From NCBI RefSeq assembly GCF_000224145.3, contig NC_020174.2:3291026-3355025 (forward strand): 64,000 nucleotides of DNA. Direction: 5' to 3'. The notes beneath the pieces were generated by a model that did no database searches, had not been told where the DNA came from, and saw only the letters and a list, made by a program, of their open reading frames with translations. The position numbers were made by a program, and so were the translations under genes. Within the stretch, counting starts at the first letter, position 1. Every line of letters starts with the position of its first letter. This DNA comes from Ciona intestinalis. Lineage: Eukaryota > Chordata > Ascidiacea > Phlebobranchia > Cionidae. Below, one piece after another: positions 43,068 to 54,201 of the stretch.

Positions 43068-43231
43068 ATTATAACAAAATTATATATATAAATATTTTGA
43101 AAACCCTTGTGTAGTATTTATTTTGTTGCGCACATCGATCTAGTGTATCCGTCGCCAAAGTAACGGATCAGGTTAAATATTCCTGTAGCCTTCGCAACCC
43201 AAAAGAAAAACGATCCCAAAATAGAACGCAT

Positions 43232-43258
43232 TGACGTCAATTCGCTCACTCGACGTCA
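43232..43258. promoter_or_regulatory. CRE-like pair upstream of NR4A
   Basis: A perfect TGACGTCA at 43232-43239 is followed by CGACGTCA at 43251-43258, in repeat-free DNA. CRE is the binding site of CREB/ATF factors. Confidence 0.4.
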
Positions 43259-43989
43259 TGAGAGCATTCTCTCGAATTTTCTCATTCCTCTCACACTTTC
43301 TCTCTGCCTCTCACTCTCAGCGCCTAGCTCGCTGTATCACGAAATTGGGCGCGCATGACATAACCAATATAGGCCTTTCGTAGCTGTAATAAATAAAGTA
43401 CCCGTCTTATATTAAGAAAAGTAACTCCTTACTAAACCTTGTGATCATGTCGATCATATTCAATCTCATGACTATGTATTTCCCTTGGAACGAAACATTT
43501 GGATAGCATTGGTAATGATCTAAATATAAGCATAGGCACAGCAAGGGAATCTACACTGCAGACAGAGAGACGAGGAGCGGATACGAGCTTGCTCACCACG
43601 AAATACGTCAAAAGAATCACGCCTTGAAATATGACGTTAAACTGGCAACGTTGTAAAATATTCTATTAATATTAGAAACATTACGTCTGATTTCAAACGT
43701 TTAAACGCAATTTCATCATTATGCTCGCCAAATTACGTAAACAAAATTATCCGCCAAAATTTTCCTATATTGTTCTGATAACAATATTGTTATTTATATA
43801 TATATATACATATACTGAACTAAAGTAATGTTATATGTGATCATTTTCTATGATTAATTGGAGTCATAACATTCCATTCGCTACAATAACTGACTCAAAC
43901 TATGAGCGCACCTCTCTGCCCGTGAATTTCTAAACTTGTACACTGCTCGTAATGTACGAAGATAGAACGCAACGTAGAAAAGATGTCTG

Positions 43990-43997
43990 TGACGTCA
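43990..43997. promoter_or_regulatory. CRE palindrome TGACGTCA
   Basis: A perfect eight-base CRE about 4 kb upstream of the NR4A coding start. Confidence 0.35.
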
Positions 43998-44882
43998 AAG
44001 ACTTCGCATTAGGAACAACAAAAACTCGTGGAGAAGAAAAGAGAAAACCAGAGACAGCGTGTCACAGGTGTGTGCTGAGAGAACAGAAAACAGTAAAAAA
44101 AAGAGTAAGTAGCAAAATAGGCGATCGTGAACTAGCTATATAAAGCAGCATGAGATAATTCTTTGGCTGGGTCAAATCTTTCAGCGCTTCAAACTATACC
44201 AAGGTAGAAAAATGGGGTTGTAGAATTACGATCAGTAAATATGATGATTTTTACCAACAATGTTTGCCAACTGTGCTTTCCCAGAGGCCTATTACATTTC
44301 AGTATTTTTTATCCACGCATGATCATGATTGTATAACGTCAAACGTTTCTTTTCGTTTGCTGTATGCATCACAGCAATTACGTTTGTAAAACAGCAAACG
44401 GATTTAATCATGCTGGACAGGGCATGCATAGTCATATATTCGTGCGATATGTCGTGACCACTAAAGCAACAACTAATTTATCGTGTGCACTGGGCATCAC
44501 GATGCTACCCGAGTTGCCTGAATCCGGGTTCATATGCCGGTCCTTTGTTATTTAAAATACAAGCATTTCACGACTTGCTGCTGCCTTACCAAACATGGGT
44601 TTTGTGTGAAAATATTACAACTTTTTATTCCACATTAAAAACAACCTTTGAAAGGGAAAATATGTACAGGTATTCATTGTTTCATATGCTGCCTAATTGC
44701 TGGTTTTGAGATGTGAGATTTTTCAAACCACTCGATTGTGAGTATATACAGTCACCCAGTCCTCAGCGGAGCAGACTTATATTTCTATTAGGACACTCTC
44801 CTAATATAACTTCTCTGGCCGCGCCTAATCAATGAATTTCACGCATTCTACTGACGCGTCGGCGTAATTGCGTAATGGTCCT

Positions 44883-45057
44883 CTTTATACATACTCCCTG
44901 TGCGTAAACGAGGTTAGTGCGTCGACGTGACGTCGGTTACGTCGAGAGAGTCAGCGGGAGAAAAAGGTTCGAGACTGGAGAATAGAAAGTCGGATGTTTT
45001 ATATGCTGGAATGCTATCGACGTTATGTCAGTAAGGATGAGTACGACGAGTCAGCCG
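44883..45057 (+). promoter_or_regulatory. Possible alternative promoter and leader exon upstream of NR4A
   Basis: A TATA-like TTTATACATA near 44885 is followed by TGACGTCG (44928-44935) and a candidate exon ending at a donor GTAAGC at 45058. The nearest downstream gene on this strand is NR4A. Confidence 0.25.
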
Positions 45058-45237
45058 GTAAGCAAGCTTACAAAAGTAAGCATATTTAACAAGATGTGTG
45101 CAGTCATGTACTTTATTATTTCAATTATGACTATTGTTTGGCTGGAATTAAAAATGTTATGAATAGCTGCACAGCTGGAATGTTTGTTTTTCACTTTGCG
45201 GCTATGCAATATTGTGTGGCAAAATCGTTATGTTATA

Positions 45238-45429
45238 TAGTAGGGTGGGGAGAAGATAGGACACCTTTGGCACGTACTATCCAAATATCCTGATCGTGTT
45301 TTAAACAATTAAAAACGGCCTGTGGGAGTCATGAAGATATAGTTTTATAATTCTTTAAATTTTCTTTGTTTACCACCAAATGGGGCAAGAAAATTGAATA
45401 AGAGGTGTCACATCTCCCTCACCTTACTG
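45238..45429 (+). mobile_element. Family M MITE, forward
   Basis: The only repeat copy seen between 43.1 and 50 kb. Confidence 0.85.
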
Positions 45430-46562
45430 TATGTTTAAAGTTGTATGTGTAAGTTAAATATTTCATTGTGCTTTATTCTTGATATAACTTGGTAGCTTTA
45501 TTGCGATCGATTAACAAGAATCATAAAGGTTTCGCCCAAATTCCGAGAAACAGTCCGGCCGGTTTGGTCATTTCTTAAAAAATATGTCCTGCATCGTCGT
45601 GGTAGAAGCTTATCCGTTAATGACTCGTTTTGCAGCGTAATTCCGTCAGTTAACATTGTATTCGACGTCTATCGCCAGAACTACGCGCGAATTACGCACG
45701 TAAGTATTCGGCATAGCACCAGGACATGCGTCATTTGTAATACAACACTTACTTTTAAAATTACACCGAACGGCTGTACGTTTATAATTAAGCAAGAAGT
45801 AAGCTTACCCGTTTAGATTTTACGGTTGATAAGATTAAACTTAAATATCGTATAAAAAAATACTTTTTAACAATTTTCTAATTCAACCAAAGAGAGTTTT
45901 TTGATGTACGTAGTAATTTTAATAATTGACGATTTTCACAAAATGGCGTCGCGCATATCTTATAGTCTATTGCCATAATACTCGTTTACATCATACGGTC
46001 GAAAACAATTCTCCTAACCACGTGACGTATGAGCTATGTCAGTGACCAAGATTTGTCGCACATGTCTGACCATTGTGTAGTAAAAAATCGGCCGTAAATC
46101 GGCACTATAAAAAACTTAAATACTGCAATAAAATCTTATAACATCGAGTTTTGGGCGTGATTTTAGCCAAAAGTGCTGCCTATATTATTTTTTTGAAGTC
46201 CTGCGCGGGGACATGCGGTCAACGTGTAAAATAATATGCAATTTAACGCATTGGGTGATCAACTCGGTCAGAAACTAGATTTTTGTTCGAATTTTAATTG
46301 CTGCATTCACTAAATTATTATTTTTAGTTTGACATAAAAAAAAGCGGCGTTAAAAATTCTTCGGTCCTTGTCGAAGCACTTTTGCAAGCAGCAATACGTT
46401 TTACAGCAAAATGTGTAAAAGTTATATATAATTAATGAAAAATGTAAAAAATATTTGGATGATAATGTTATTGTAATTCTGTAACTAAATTCTATTCGAA
46501 GTGTATTTTCGTTCTATTACGTTTTTCGCTCTCACGGCTGCAGGAGACCAATCAAAACGGTG

Positions 46563-46639
46563 TGACGTAACAAAGATAGAAATAGGTTGAAGTACGCAGG
46601 TCGCACGTCACAAGCAACGATCCGGCCAGATAAACGTCA
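46563..46639. promoter_or_regulatory. CRE-like cluster near the NR4A TATA candidate
   Basis: TGACGTAA, GCACGTCA and AACGTCA half-sites occur within 77 bases. Confidence 0.4.
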
Positions 46640-46841
46640 TGCGTCTCTCATTTTAAGAGCGCCTTTGTTTCTTTTATACTCTTTATGCGCACTGTCTGAG
46701 TGAGAATTTGCGTCAATCTCTCTCGATTTCCTCATTTTCTTCGTGCTCAGGCCTCTCGCCACGGCAGCTAACGCACATGGTTCTTTTTTTGGCTCCCGGC
46801 TTAGTTACACAGCATGCACTGGTAAAGCGTAGCCGAAGGTC

Positions 46842-46848
46842 TATATAG
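46842..46848 (+). promoter_or_regulatory. Candidate TATA box upstream of NR4A
   Basis: TATATAG lies in otherwise repeat-free DNA. CRE-like TGACGTAA (46563-46570), GCACGTCA (46603-46610) and AACGTCA (46633-46639) lie 200-280 bases upstream. It would give a leader spliced to the acceptor at 47952. Competing starts near 44883 and 47340 are possible. Confidence 0.35.
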
Positions 46849-47359
46849 CTTAGCTCACTGCCGTATCGGAGCATTTGAATCACGCTGCCGAGGTGTACAC
46901 TACTCTTGAAACGCCACGAGATTTAGTTTACGTTACTGTTTACAGTTAATTTTAATAAACATAAGTGACAGAAATTAGGTAAAGGAAATAAAAATAGTTT
47001 AGGCTAATTAAAAACAAAATATTTTTAGGTAAATTTTTTTTAACAATAGCATAAACGTATGAACAGGTGGTAAAGCAAAAGGGTTTAAAAAAAGTATTGT
47101 AAAATAACCATATAGTCATTTCGATGACTTTTATGAAGAGAGTAGACAATTCAATATAGTGTACAGACTATAGAATAGAGTAACAAAAAAAATATTATAT
47201 TGTTTTACGGCGCAATGCACACGTGCCCTTGCACCTGCAATACAGAAATTTACAGTTCAGTTATATTTCTTCATTTTTACCTCGAGTAACGCTTATGTTT
47301 AACAGATTTAAATGCATAGTTAGGTAAAACGACGATATAATATACAGTTTGATCGGATA

Positions 47360-47454
47360 TACTACTTCGAGTTTGTTGTTTCGAAATCGAAGTTTATTTC
47401 AAAGACAATAAAGTCAGCTGTCGTAATAACAGGCAGTCAAATATCGATGTCCAC
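47360..47454 (+). other. Possible untranslated leader exon of NR4A
   Basis: The sequence ends at a good donor (CCAC, then GTGAGT at 47455) with no coding potential. A TATA-like run (GATATAATATA) lies near 47334. It could splice to the acceptor at 47952. This is support from splice signals only. Confidence 0.25.
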
Positions 47455-47952
47455 GTGAGTACAAATAATTTAAATTTGCTGTTTGTGTTTATTATGTCCG
47501 AAGTAATAGTTATTCTAGAAAGTGTGCTGCGAACTTGGTGTTTTTATGTGATTTACCTGCAGAACATTGGCAAAGTGTATGGAAAATAAGAATAACTATT
47601 ACTTGGGACATAAGGAACCCAGACTTGTTTAATTAACTTATGTAGTTGCAATTTATACTGGCATGTACTTATAAAATTTTGTTTGGTTGGGTGCCGGTTG
47701 TGAATTTGTGATTATTTTGAAAACAAACATTAGGATTTGGGTCAAAAAAGGTTTGGAACCGATGCTTAACATAATGTTTTTTAAGTTGCAAGTACATGTG
47801 TTTTTTAGATAAACTACCTTTAATTTCTTACTTCAGTTAGAAATGTTCAATTTATGCAAATGGTTACGAATTGCACAAATAGGGCTACATAACGTAACAT
47901 TAAAAGCATGCCTACAATTTGTAAATTTATTGTATTTTTTTATTTGTTTCAG

Positions 47953-50900
47953 TCTCATTATGCCAATCAGCTGCTTTGGGTCTGCTGCAAGTTTAGGAGT
48001 TCCATCTTTACACAAAACCGACGAATCCGAATCTCTTCAAGAAAAGGAAATCAGCTTGACGTTTATCAAACAGCGCCCACTGGCGACGGAGGAAAACCAT
48101 TACAAAAGGTTTGTAATATTTTTACTCAGACAGACATTTTAAATAACATTTTTTTTCTATTACAGTGACTACTTTTCCGAAGAAAACATTCTTTCGCAAT
48201 CGTTACCCTCATTTGAACCAATCGTTCCTGGATTTATGACGTCATCTCGATATTCTACCTCTATTGGAACGACGTCACCTGGATCGAGCACGTCATCAAA
48301 CCCAGAATCTATTTCCTCTGTTATATCATCTCAAAATAACACGGATATACAGGAATCGCTCACTCAAACCGAACCAATGGCAACCACTTCGTTCTTAAAC
48401 TGTCCCACCAGTTGGAATAACGAGTCTTATTCAAACGACTTCGATGCCCACGCCTCGAATTGTCCCGACAACAGCGATGCTTTTTCAGCATCCCCAGTCA
48501 GCAGTCTTGCTACGACTATTGTACCGGTTCATGGGTACGGAGATCTGAATTCACTATCGCCGCACCCAAGCTCGCCAAATATACATAACGCTCATGATTC
48601 TAACCAACGAGTCACGCCGAACGAGACCCCGATGTCTGCTGCTTCCCCATCACACACGGTTCACTTCAACAGCACCGCTTATGGAAGCGACCCAACTGGA
48701 AACGAAGGCATGATGGACATTTTGCCCATCGACCAATCGGAGCGACGACAGAGTTCTAGTGTCATGTCAGTTGCGGTGTTTCACATCCCGAATATGCATG
48801 AAACAACTCCCACGTACTCCAACGTCGGTGACGAAAATCAAGTCAGTTCGACCCAGTTTTACGGGAAATCGCCTCTGCATTCATTATACTCAAAGCGGTC
48901 TGCTCCGTCAAGCGAATATAAATATTCACGAAAATTAAGCTGTACTGTGGATCCTAACACGTACAACTTTTCCAATGTTGATCCCAGTAGCCCAACTGAA
49001 GTTTCGAATGCATCCCGGAACCGTCATTACCGGCATCATTCCTACAGCGAATGTACTAAAAGAGCCGACATGGTTTCGTCTTCGCCGAGTTCGCCAGATG
49101 ATATTTTTATGTCCAACCAGCATAAACGAATAAACAACCAAGAATTCTTCTCTGCCGAAAGCTGTGTACCTCGCTCAAATTACGATGAAACCGATATCGG
49201 TCTCTACAGTTCGTATTCAGGTATGAACACTTCTGTTGACATCAAACCGTTCAGACTAAACGGTCCCTCTCATATCAACACATTCAAAAAGACTGTTTCG
49301 AGCGATCATAGCCGAAGCACTGCCAAAGAGCACATGATATTGGAACAAGGCCATGGGATTAGCAATTCATTTGCAAATTATCCGTCCTCTGCTTTGGAGC
49401 AGTCACCACATTCTGCCAGTAGCCCTGTTTTTGAACAGATTAGTTGTCCGACCCATTCGCTTGCTACTTCCAAGCCACAAATGTCCGGATTTACCGACAA
49501 CAGCCAAGTTGCGGATCTCGAAAAGCAAGGTTTCACTTCCATGTTGAACTCGCCGCTCCAATCAACAAACAATTCGTTTCATGAAATAAGTCATTCCCCG
49601 ACACACCAGCGAATTCAAAACAGCCCAACCGATCTTTCGGTCAGCAGCCCGCGACTGGGCGCACAAATGGATTTAAACATTTTCCATAACAACCAATCTA
49701 GAATTGCTGGGGACGAGTTAAGGTTGATAAGAGATGTAGCGCCCGTATCCCAGCACACAGCCTCGCCCGGTATCGGTACGATGGCAGGATTACTTTCAAC
49801 GTATCGTCCCGGAGATCGGGATCAATTTCAAAATCTAACTGCTCTTTCCGGCCAAGAACAAGCGCTCGGTCATTCCAGTGTACCACTGATAAATCAGACC
49901 CACCCTATAACCTTGGATTCTACTAAGCCAATAAATGGAGATACATTATATTCTAGTGGACTTTCGTACAACGGTCAAATGTACCTCGCTCTTCCCAACT
50001 CAACTGGGAACCATTTCCACCCCTTTCGCACGCAATACGCTGGAACAGAAAGACACCATCCATACCAAAGTCACAACGAACGACTGGTGGTCGGTGGTTC
50101 TATGACGCCTTCCACTAACGTTCGACCGTCCAGTGAGGGCTTATGTGCCGTATGTGGCGACAACGCTGCTTGCCAGCATTACGGAGTTCGAACCTGCGAA
50201 GGCTGCAAAGGATTTTTTAAGGTACGTTTCGTGTCTTGAACTTACGCCATTTTTTTCAAGTATACGGTAGCTATACTTTCAGTTCATTATTAAATATCAC
50301 TGTAAGTATATTGTATATTCGGTTTAACAGGTTTTAATAGATGCTCTTCTCAATATTTTTTTTAAGTCCTCCCTTATTTCGTTGTTTTAACTAATATGAT
50401 TTTCGTTATTGTGACCGCTAGGATAAATAAAAAGCATTTTATGTCGCTTAATACACCTGTCTTTTGTTTTTAACACCATTTTGTTGTTCTTCAGAGAACC
50501 GTCCAGAAAAAGTCAACGTATGTATGTTTGGCAAACCGAAACTGTCCCGTCGACAAACGGAGAAGAAACCGTTGTCAGTTTTGCCGATTCGAAAAATGCC
50601 TTGCCGTTGGCATGGTTAAAGAAGGTGTGTAGCAAACATGCGGGATTATATCTTTTCGTATTGAATGCAACAGCCACGCTATTAACTGATACTCCTTCCC
50701 ACACTTTTTCCATAGCGTGTTTTGTTGTTTGGGGATTGGTTTCCTTATCTTCGTTTTTTTCTATAAATAACATGATATTCGATATCGTTTTCATAGAGAT
50801 AAATACAAATTATGTTATGTTACAATGCTAAAACAAACCATCTATTTAGTGGTTCGCACCGACCATCTGAAAGGACGCAGAGGAAGATTGCCGTCCAAAC

Positions 50901-52606
50901 CAAAGGGTCCAAAAGATCCGGTTGCCCCTCCCTCTCCCCCTGTTAGTTTCATCACATCTTTGGTACGAGCACATGTAGATACGAATCCAGCTATTTCAAA
51001 TACAGACACCAGCAAGGTATGTTCCTTCGCCCGGTCTCACTGTGTGTTATGGTCTGCAATCTCCATTTTAATTATCGCTTTTTATTGTGTTGTAAAAAAG
51101 CTTTAATCTCCATCTGGTTTCGCCTGTAAAAACACAGTAATTGAGGTAAAATCAGTTTTCATAAACTAGGGATTGCCTACTTGCATTTAACTTGTGGGAG
51201 TCGGCTAAGCCAGAGGGTAGAACGCGACCGCATTAACGCTACACTGTGCAACACAAAGAGTATATAGTATAGGGTAGGGGAAGATGGGACAGCTTTTTAT
51301 TCAACTTTCCCGTCCCATTTCGTAGTAAACAAAAAACATTCAACAATTATATAATCGAATCCTGACAACTCCCATAGACCGTTGTTAATTGTTTAAAACA
51401 CCATCAGGATATTTTGATAATATGTGCCAAAGGTGTTCCGTCTTCCCCTGCCCGACTTGATGGCAAAAATGAAACGTTTATGTTTCTTTTACAGTACCGG
51501 CCACCGGGAATCGCACCTTGTACCCCTCCGCTTCGAGTCGTTGACGAAGCAATCAACTTCTACGAGTTACTGTCAGCATGTCAAGCAGTAATACGCCAGT
51601 GGGCAGAAAAAATTCCCGGATTCTGTAATCTTTGTCAAGAGGATCAAACCAATCTCGTTGAAAATTCCTTCCTTGATATTTTTGTGCTACGTTTAGCTTA
51701 CAGGTAAGCATTTTTACACTTAACATTCCAATTTTATATAGTAGGTGGGGGAAGATAGGACACCTTTAGCCCATATTATTCGAAAACTTTGTTCGTGTTT
51801 TAAACAATTAACAACGGTTTATGGAAGTTTGTAAGAAATAGTGTTATAATTCTTTGAATGTTATTTTTGTTTACTACCAAATGGGCAAGAAAAGAGCATA
51901 AAATGGTGCCCATCTTCCCCCACCCTACTATATTAGATATTCAAATTTTGATTAGAAGGTTTTTAAAGTAGAATGTCGTATTTAAAACGTTTGTTTTTAT
52001 AATAGATCCGAAATACAAGAAGGGAAACTGGTATTTTGCAACGGACTTGCTTTACACCGTGATCAGCTTTACGGAAGCTTTGGGGAGTGGATCGACTCCA
52101 TTTTGTCGTTTGCGTGTTCTCTGGCAGACATGAATGTTGACATTTCCTCGTTCAGTTGTTTGCTCGGTTTACTCTTATTTAGAGGTAAGCGTTTTTTTTG
52201 TTATTTTATAAACATTGTAAAAGTTGTATTTTTATAAAAAATGTAAATTTGTAATTTTTTAAACATTGTAAAGTTTAGATTTTTTTTAAACATTGTAAAA
52301 TTTGTAATTTTACAAACATTTATAAAAATCAACCATTGTCCAACAGAGCCACGCGGTGTACGAGAACCTAAAAAAGTGGAAGAGCTTCTCGGTTTGTGCA
52401 TTGAAAGTCTCAAAGAACACGTTACCAAGAGTTCTGTGACCGCCGACCGTCCAAATTATTTCGCAAAGCTTCTCGCTATTTTACCCGAACTCAACGCCCT
52501 CGCAAAAATGGGCGGACGAAGAATCCAACGACACAGTATCGAGTCTCCAGGAGTCCGTGTACCGCACTGCTTACAGCGCAATCTTTCTACAAACATGCTA
52601 CTCTAA
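47953..52606 (+). CDS. NR4A: NR4A-type orphan nuclear receptor
   Basis: Seven exons, with coding from the ATG at 47960: 47960-48108, 48166-50221, 50495-50624, 50850-51016, 51495-51703, 52006-52184 and 52347-52606, 1049 residues. It is a DNA-binding transcription factor. The DNA-binding domain (about residues 709-800) has [20 protein letters not shown] with the P-box CEGCKG, then [20 protein letters not shown] and [14 protein letters not shown]. The NR4A-specific extension [17 protein letters not shown] supports monomer binding to an NBRE-like site (family knowledge). The ligand-binding domain spans about residues 835-1049. Vertebrate NR4A proteins are about 600 residues; the excess is the N-terminal region. 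The 5' leader lies upstream through an intron ending TTGTTTCAG at 47952. Confidence 0.95.
48166..50221 (+). CDS. NR4A: Giant A/B-region exon of NR4A, including the first zinc finger
   Basis: One uninterrupted 2056 bp exon encodes about 660 residues rich in Ser, Thr, Pro, Asn and His, with many Ser-Pro dipeptides (for example SSPSSPDD and SPTHQR), ending with the first zinc finger and GFFK at the donor GTACGT. In this family the A/B region carries the AF-1 activation function. Apart from the finger I recognise no domain. Confidence 0.9.
50495..51016 (+). CDS. NR4A: Second zinc finger and C-terminal extension exons of NR4A
   Basis: Exon 50495-50624 carries the second finger, with its four cysteines in the NR4A arrangement. 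Exon 50850-51016 carries [20 protein letters not shown] and a Pro-rich hinge. The splice between them is phase 1. Confidence 0.95.
51265..51457 (-). mobile_element. Family M MITE, reverse
   Basis: NR4A intron before exon 51495. Confidence 0.85.
51495..52606 (+). CDS. NR4A: Ligand-binding-domain exons of NR4A
   Basis: The blocks are [22 protein letters not shown] and [11 protein letters not shown] (51495-51703), [22 protein letters not shown] (52006-52184) and [20 protein letters not shown] (52347-52606). The last 30 residues align in length with vertebrate NR4A but lose the acidic-hydrophobic AF-2 helix and end RNLSTNMLL. The frame is open throughout. Confidence 0.88.
51739..51930 (+). mobile_element. 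Family M MITE, forward
   Basis: Fills 192 of the 302 bases of NR4A intron 51704-52005. Confidence 0.85.
52200..52335. repeat. Short tandem repeat in an NR4A intron
   Basis: Variants of TTTATAAACATTGTAAAATT repeated about five times. Confidence 0.75.
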
Positions 52607-53215
52607 AAATCCTGTTTTAAAAAGCTGCCACATTGAGATTAGCTATGCGTATACACCTTATCCTCAAAGGATAAGGAAAGATTATTTAAACACACGTAGC
52701 ACAGCTACACGAACTGCGGATGTTTGCACTAGTCTAATCAATTGTTGCAAGCAAAAATTGCAGCACTCGAAACGAAGCAGATATAGTAGTCATTTTACAG
52801 TAGCAAAGAAAGCTGTTTAAATGTAATGGCGTTTTTGTGTTAACTGTCCGTTGTACAAATTGAAACAAGATGTGCTTATACCAGCGTTTTATTTTATTGT
52901 GTTTTTCTTACTTTAATTACCTTTTCGCGTTCCCGTCCACCAGTTACACGACTTTGCATTGATTGCTAAAGTTGGAAATTTAAGTTACACTGCCTTAGCG
53001 CCCACAATATTACTTGGCAAAACGGGAACTAGAAACTTTCTCACGGTACAACTCATGAACGAGCAGCAAAATTGCGTAAAATTCTAGTAGAAAATAGTTC
53101 GAATTTGTGGCACATTTGCAGTATATGTGATGATCATATCATGCTATCATTCCCATTAATACAAATATAAAAGAATCAATGCTCAGAATTGCTTATGTTA
53201 TCTCTGCTGATAGTA

Positions 53216-53410
53216 TAGTATAGGTTGAAGTATAATATAACACCTTTAGCACATAAACTTAAATATCCTGATCATGTTTTAAACAATTAACAATGGTTTA
53301 TGAAAGTCGTGAAGATACGGATTTATATTTCTTTGAACTTTCTTTGTTTACTACCGAATGGAAAGAGAAAATAAAATTAAAATGTGTCCTATATTTTCCC
53401 CATTCTGCAA
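53216..53410 (+). mobile_element. Family M MITE, forward, diverged
   Basis: Just upstream of the CRE pair at 53491. Confidence 0.75.
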
Positions 53411-53490
53411 TATGTTAATGAGTTTTAGATTAATTCTTTGGATTTATAACGATTTTAATATAAATCGCAAATCATTGTGAACTTAGTCTG

Positions 53491-53597
53491 TTACGTCACA
53501 ATTTTGAACTGACGTCACAGGCAGCCCGGTATTCAATCTTTTGACTAACGCCTCGCATCAGCTGATTACGCCCGCCTTGATTGCTCCGCGCATAAAA
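53491..53597. promoter_or_regulatory. CRE pair plus TATA-like box between NR4A and WDR86
   Basis: TTACGTCA (53491-53498) and a perfect TGACGTCA (53510-53517) lie about 80-100 bases before CATAAAA (53591-53597). This is the classical spacing of a CREB-responsive promoter on the plus strand. A candidate leader ends near 53704 at GTTAAG. WDR86 is the next plus-strand gene. Confidence 0.4.
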
Positions 53598-53770
53598 CGC
53601 TTCTTCTACAAAGTTAGTTGCCACGTTTTAGTTTAGAGGAAGTTGGTTCCACACCAGGTTACAAGTTGGAAGGTTTCAAGTAGATTCTTGCAAGACTTGA
53701 GTTAAGTATTATTTTATTTTATACATTAATATTATATTATGACATCTTATTTACTATAACATATATTTTG

Positions 53771-53958
53771 TTAGGATGGGGCAAGTTGGGACACCTTTAC
53801 ATTCCATTTTCTTGTCATATTTGGTAGTAAACAAAGAACATTTAATTGCTTATAAACTATATCCTCATGACTTCTATATACCGGTGTTAATTGTTTAAAA
53901 CACGATCAGGATATTTGGATATTATGTGCTAAATGTGTCCCGTCTTCCCACCCTACTA
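53771..53958 (-). mobile_element. Family M MITE, reverse
   Basis: Between the two CRE clusters. Confidence 0.85.
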
Positions 53959-54084
53959 TATTGCTTTGTACTACAATATACAGTAATATTATTTCAGTAC
54001 ATTAATTATTATATTATGCCACACGGTTTGGTGTTTTCATTTTTTACTTTATTATATTAGATTCAAACTCAAGACATTTCTTTA

Positions 54085-54129
54085 TGACGTCACACGTCAA
54101 TGTTACGTCACAAGTTTTTCTTTACGTCA
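54085..54129. promoter_or_regulatory. Second CRE cluster between NR4A and WDR86
   Basis: TGACGTCA (54085-54092), an ACGTCA, TTACGTCA (54103-54110) and TTACGTCA (54122-54129) all lie within 45 bases. Confidence 0.45.
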
Positions 54130-54147
54130 TAGCTAAACAACAATAGA

Positions 54148-54201
54148 GTGGAAATCCACTACTATTGGCTGGGGGCTTGTCGTGCCGTAGTGGCTTTCCA
54201 C
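54148..54201 (+). other. Inverted repeat able to form a 15 bp hairpin
   Basis: GTGGAAATCCACTAC (54148-54162) faces GTAGTGGCTTTCCAC (54187-54201) with one mismatch and a 24-base loop. It lies just after the CRE cluster. Function unknown. Confidence 0.5.

Larger units (their letters stand above)
41213..47952. other. Gene-poor region between the receptor and NR4A
   Basis: Four MITEs (41365, 42541, 42878, 45238) and, from 43.1 kb on, otherwise repeat-free, GC-richer DNA with CRE-like sites and CT-rich stretches. No convincing gene seen; it probably carries NR4A regulatory sequence. Confidence 0.5.

Noticed and set aside
43952..44143. 63-codon Lys/Arg-rich frame upstream of NR4A
   Set aside because: Chance frame in regulatory-looking DNA; no similarity or splice evidence.
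52557..52820. Long alternative open frame over the end of NR4A
   Set aside because: The main frame stays collinear in length with the vertebrate NR4A C-terminus (PEL..L...G..RI), so no frameshift is needed.
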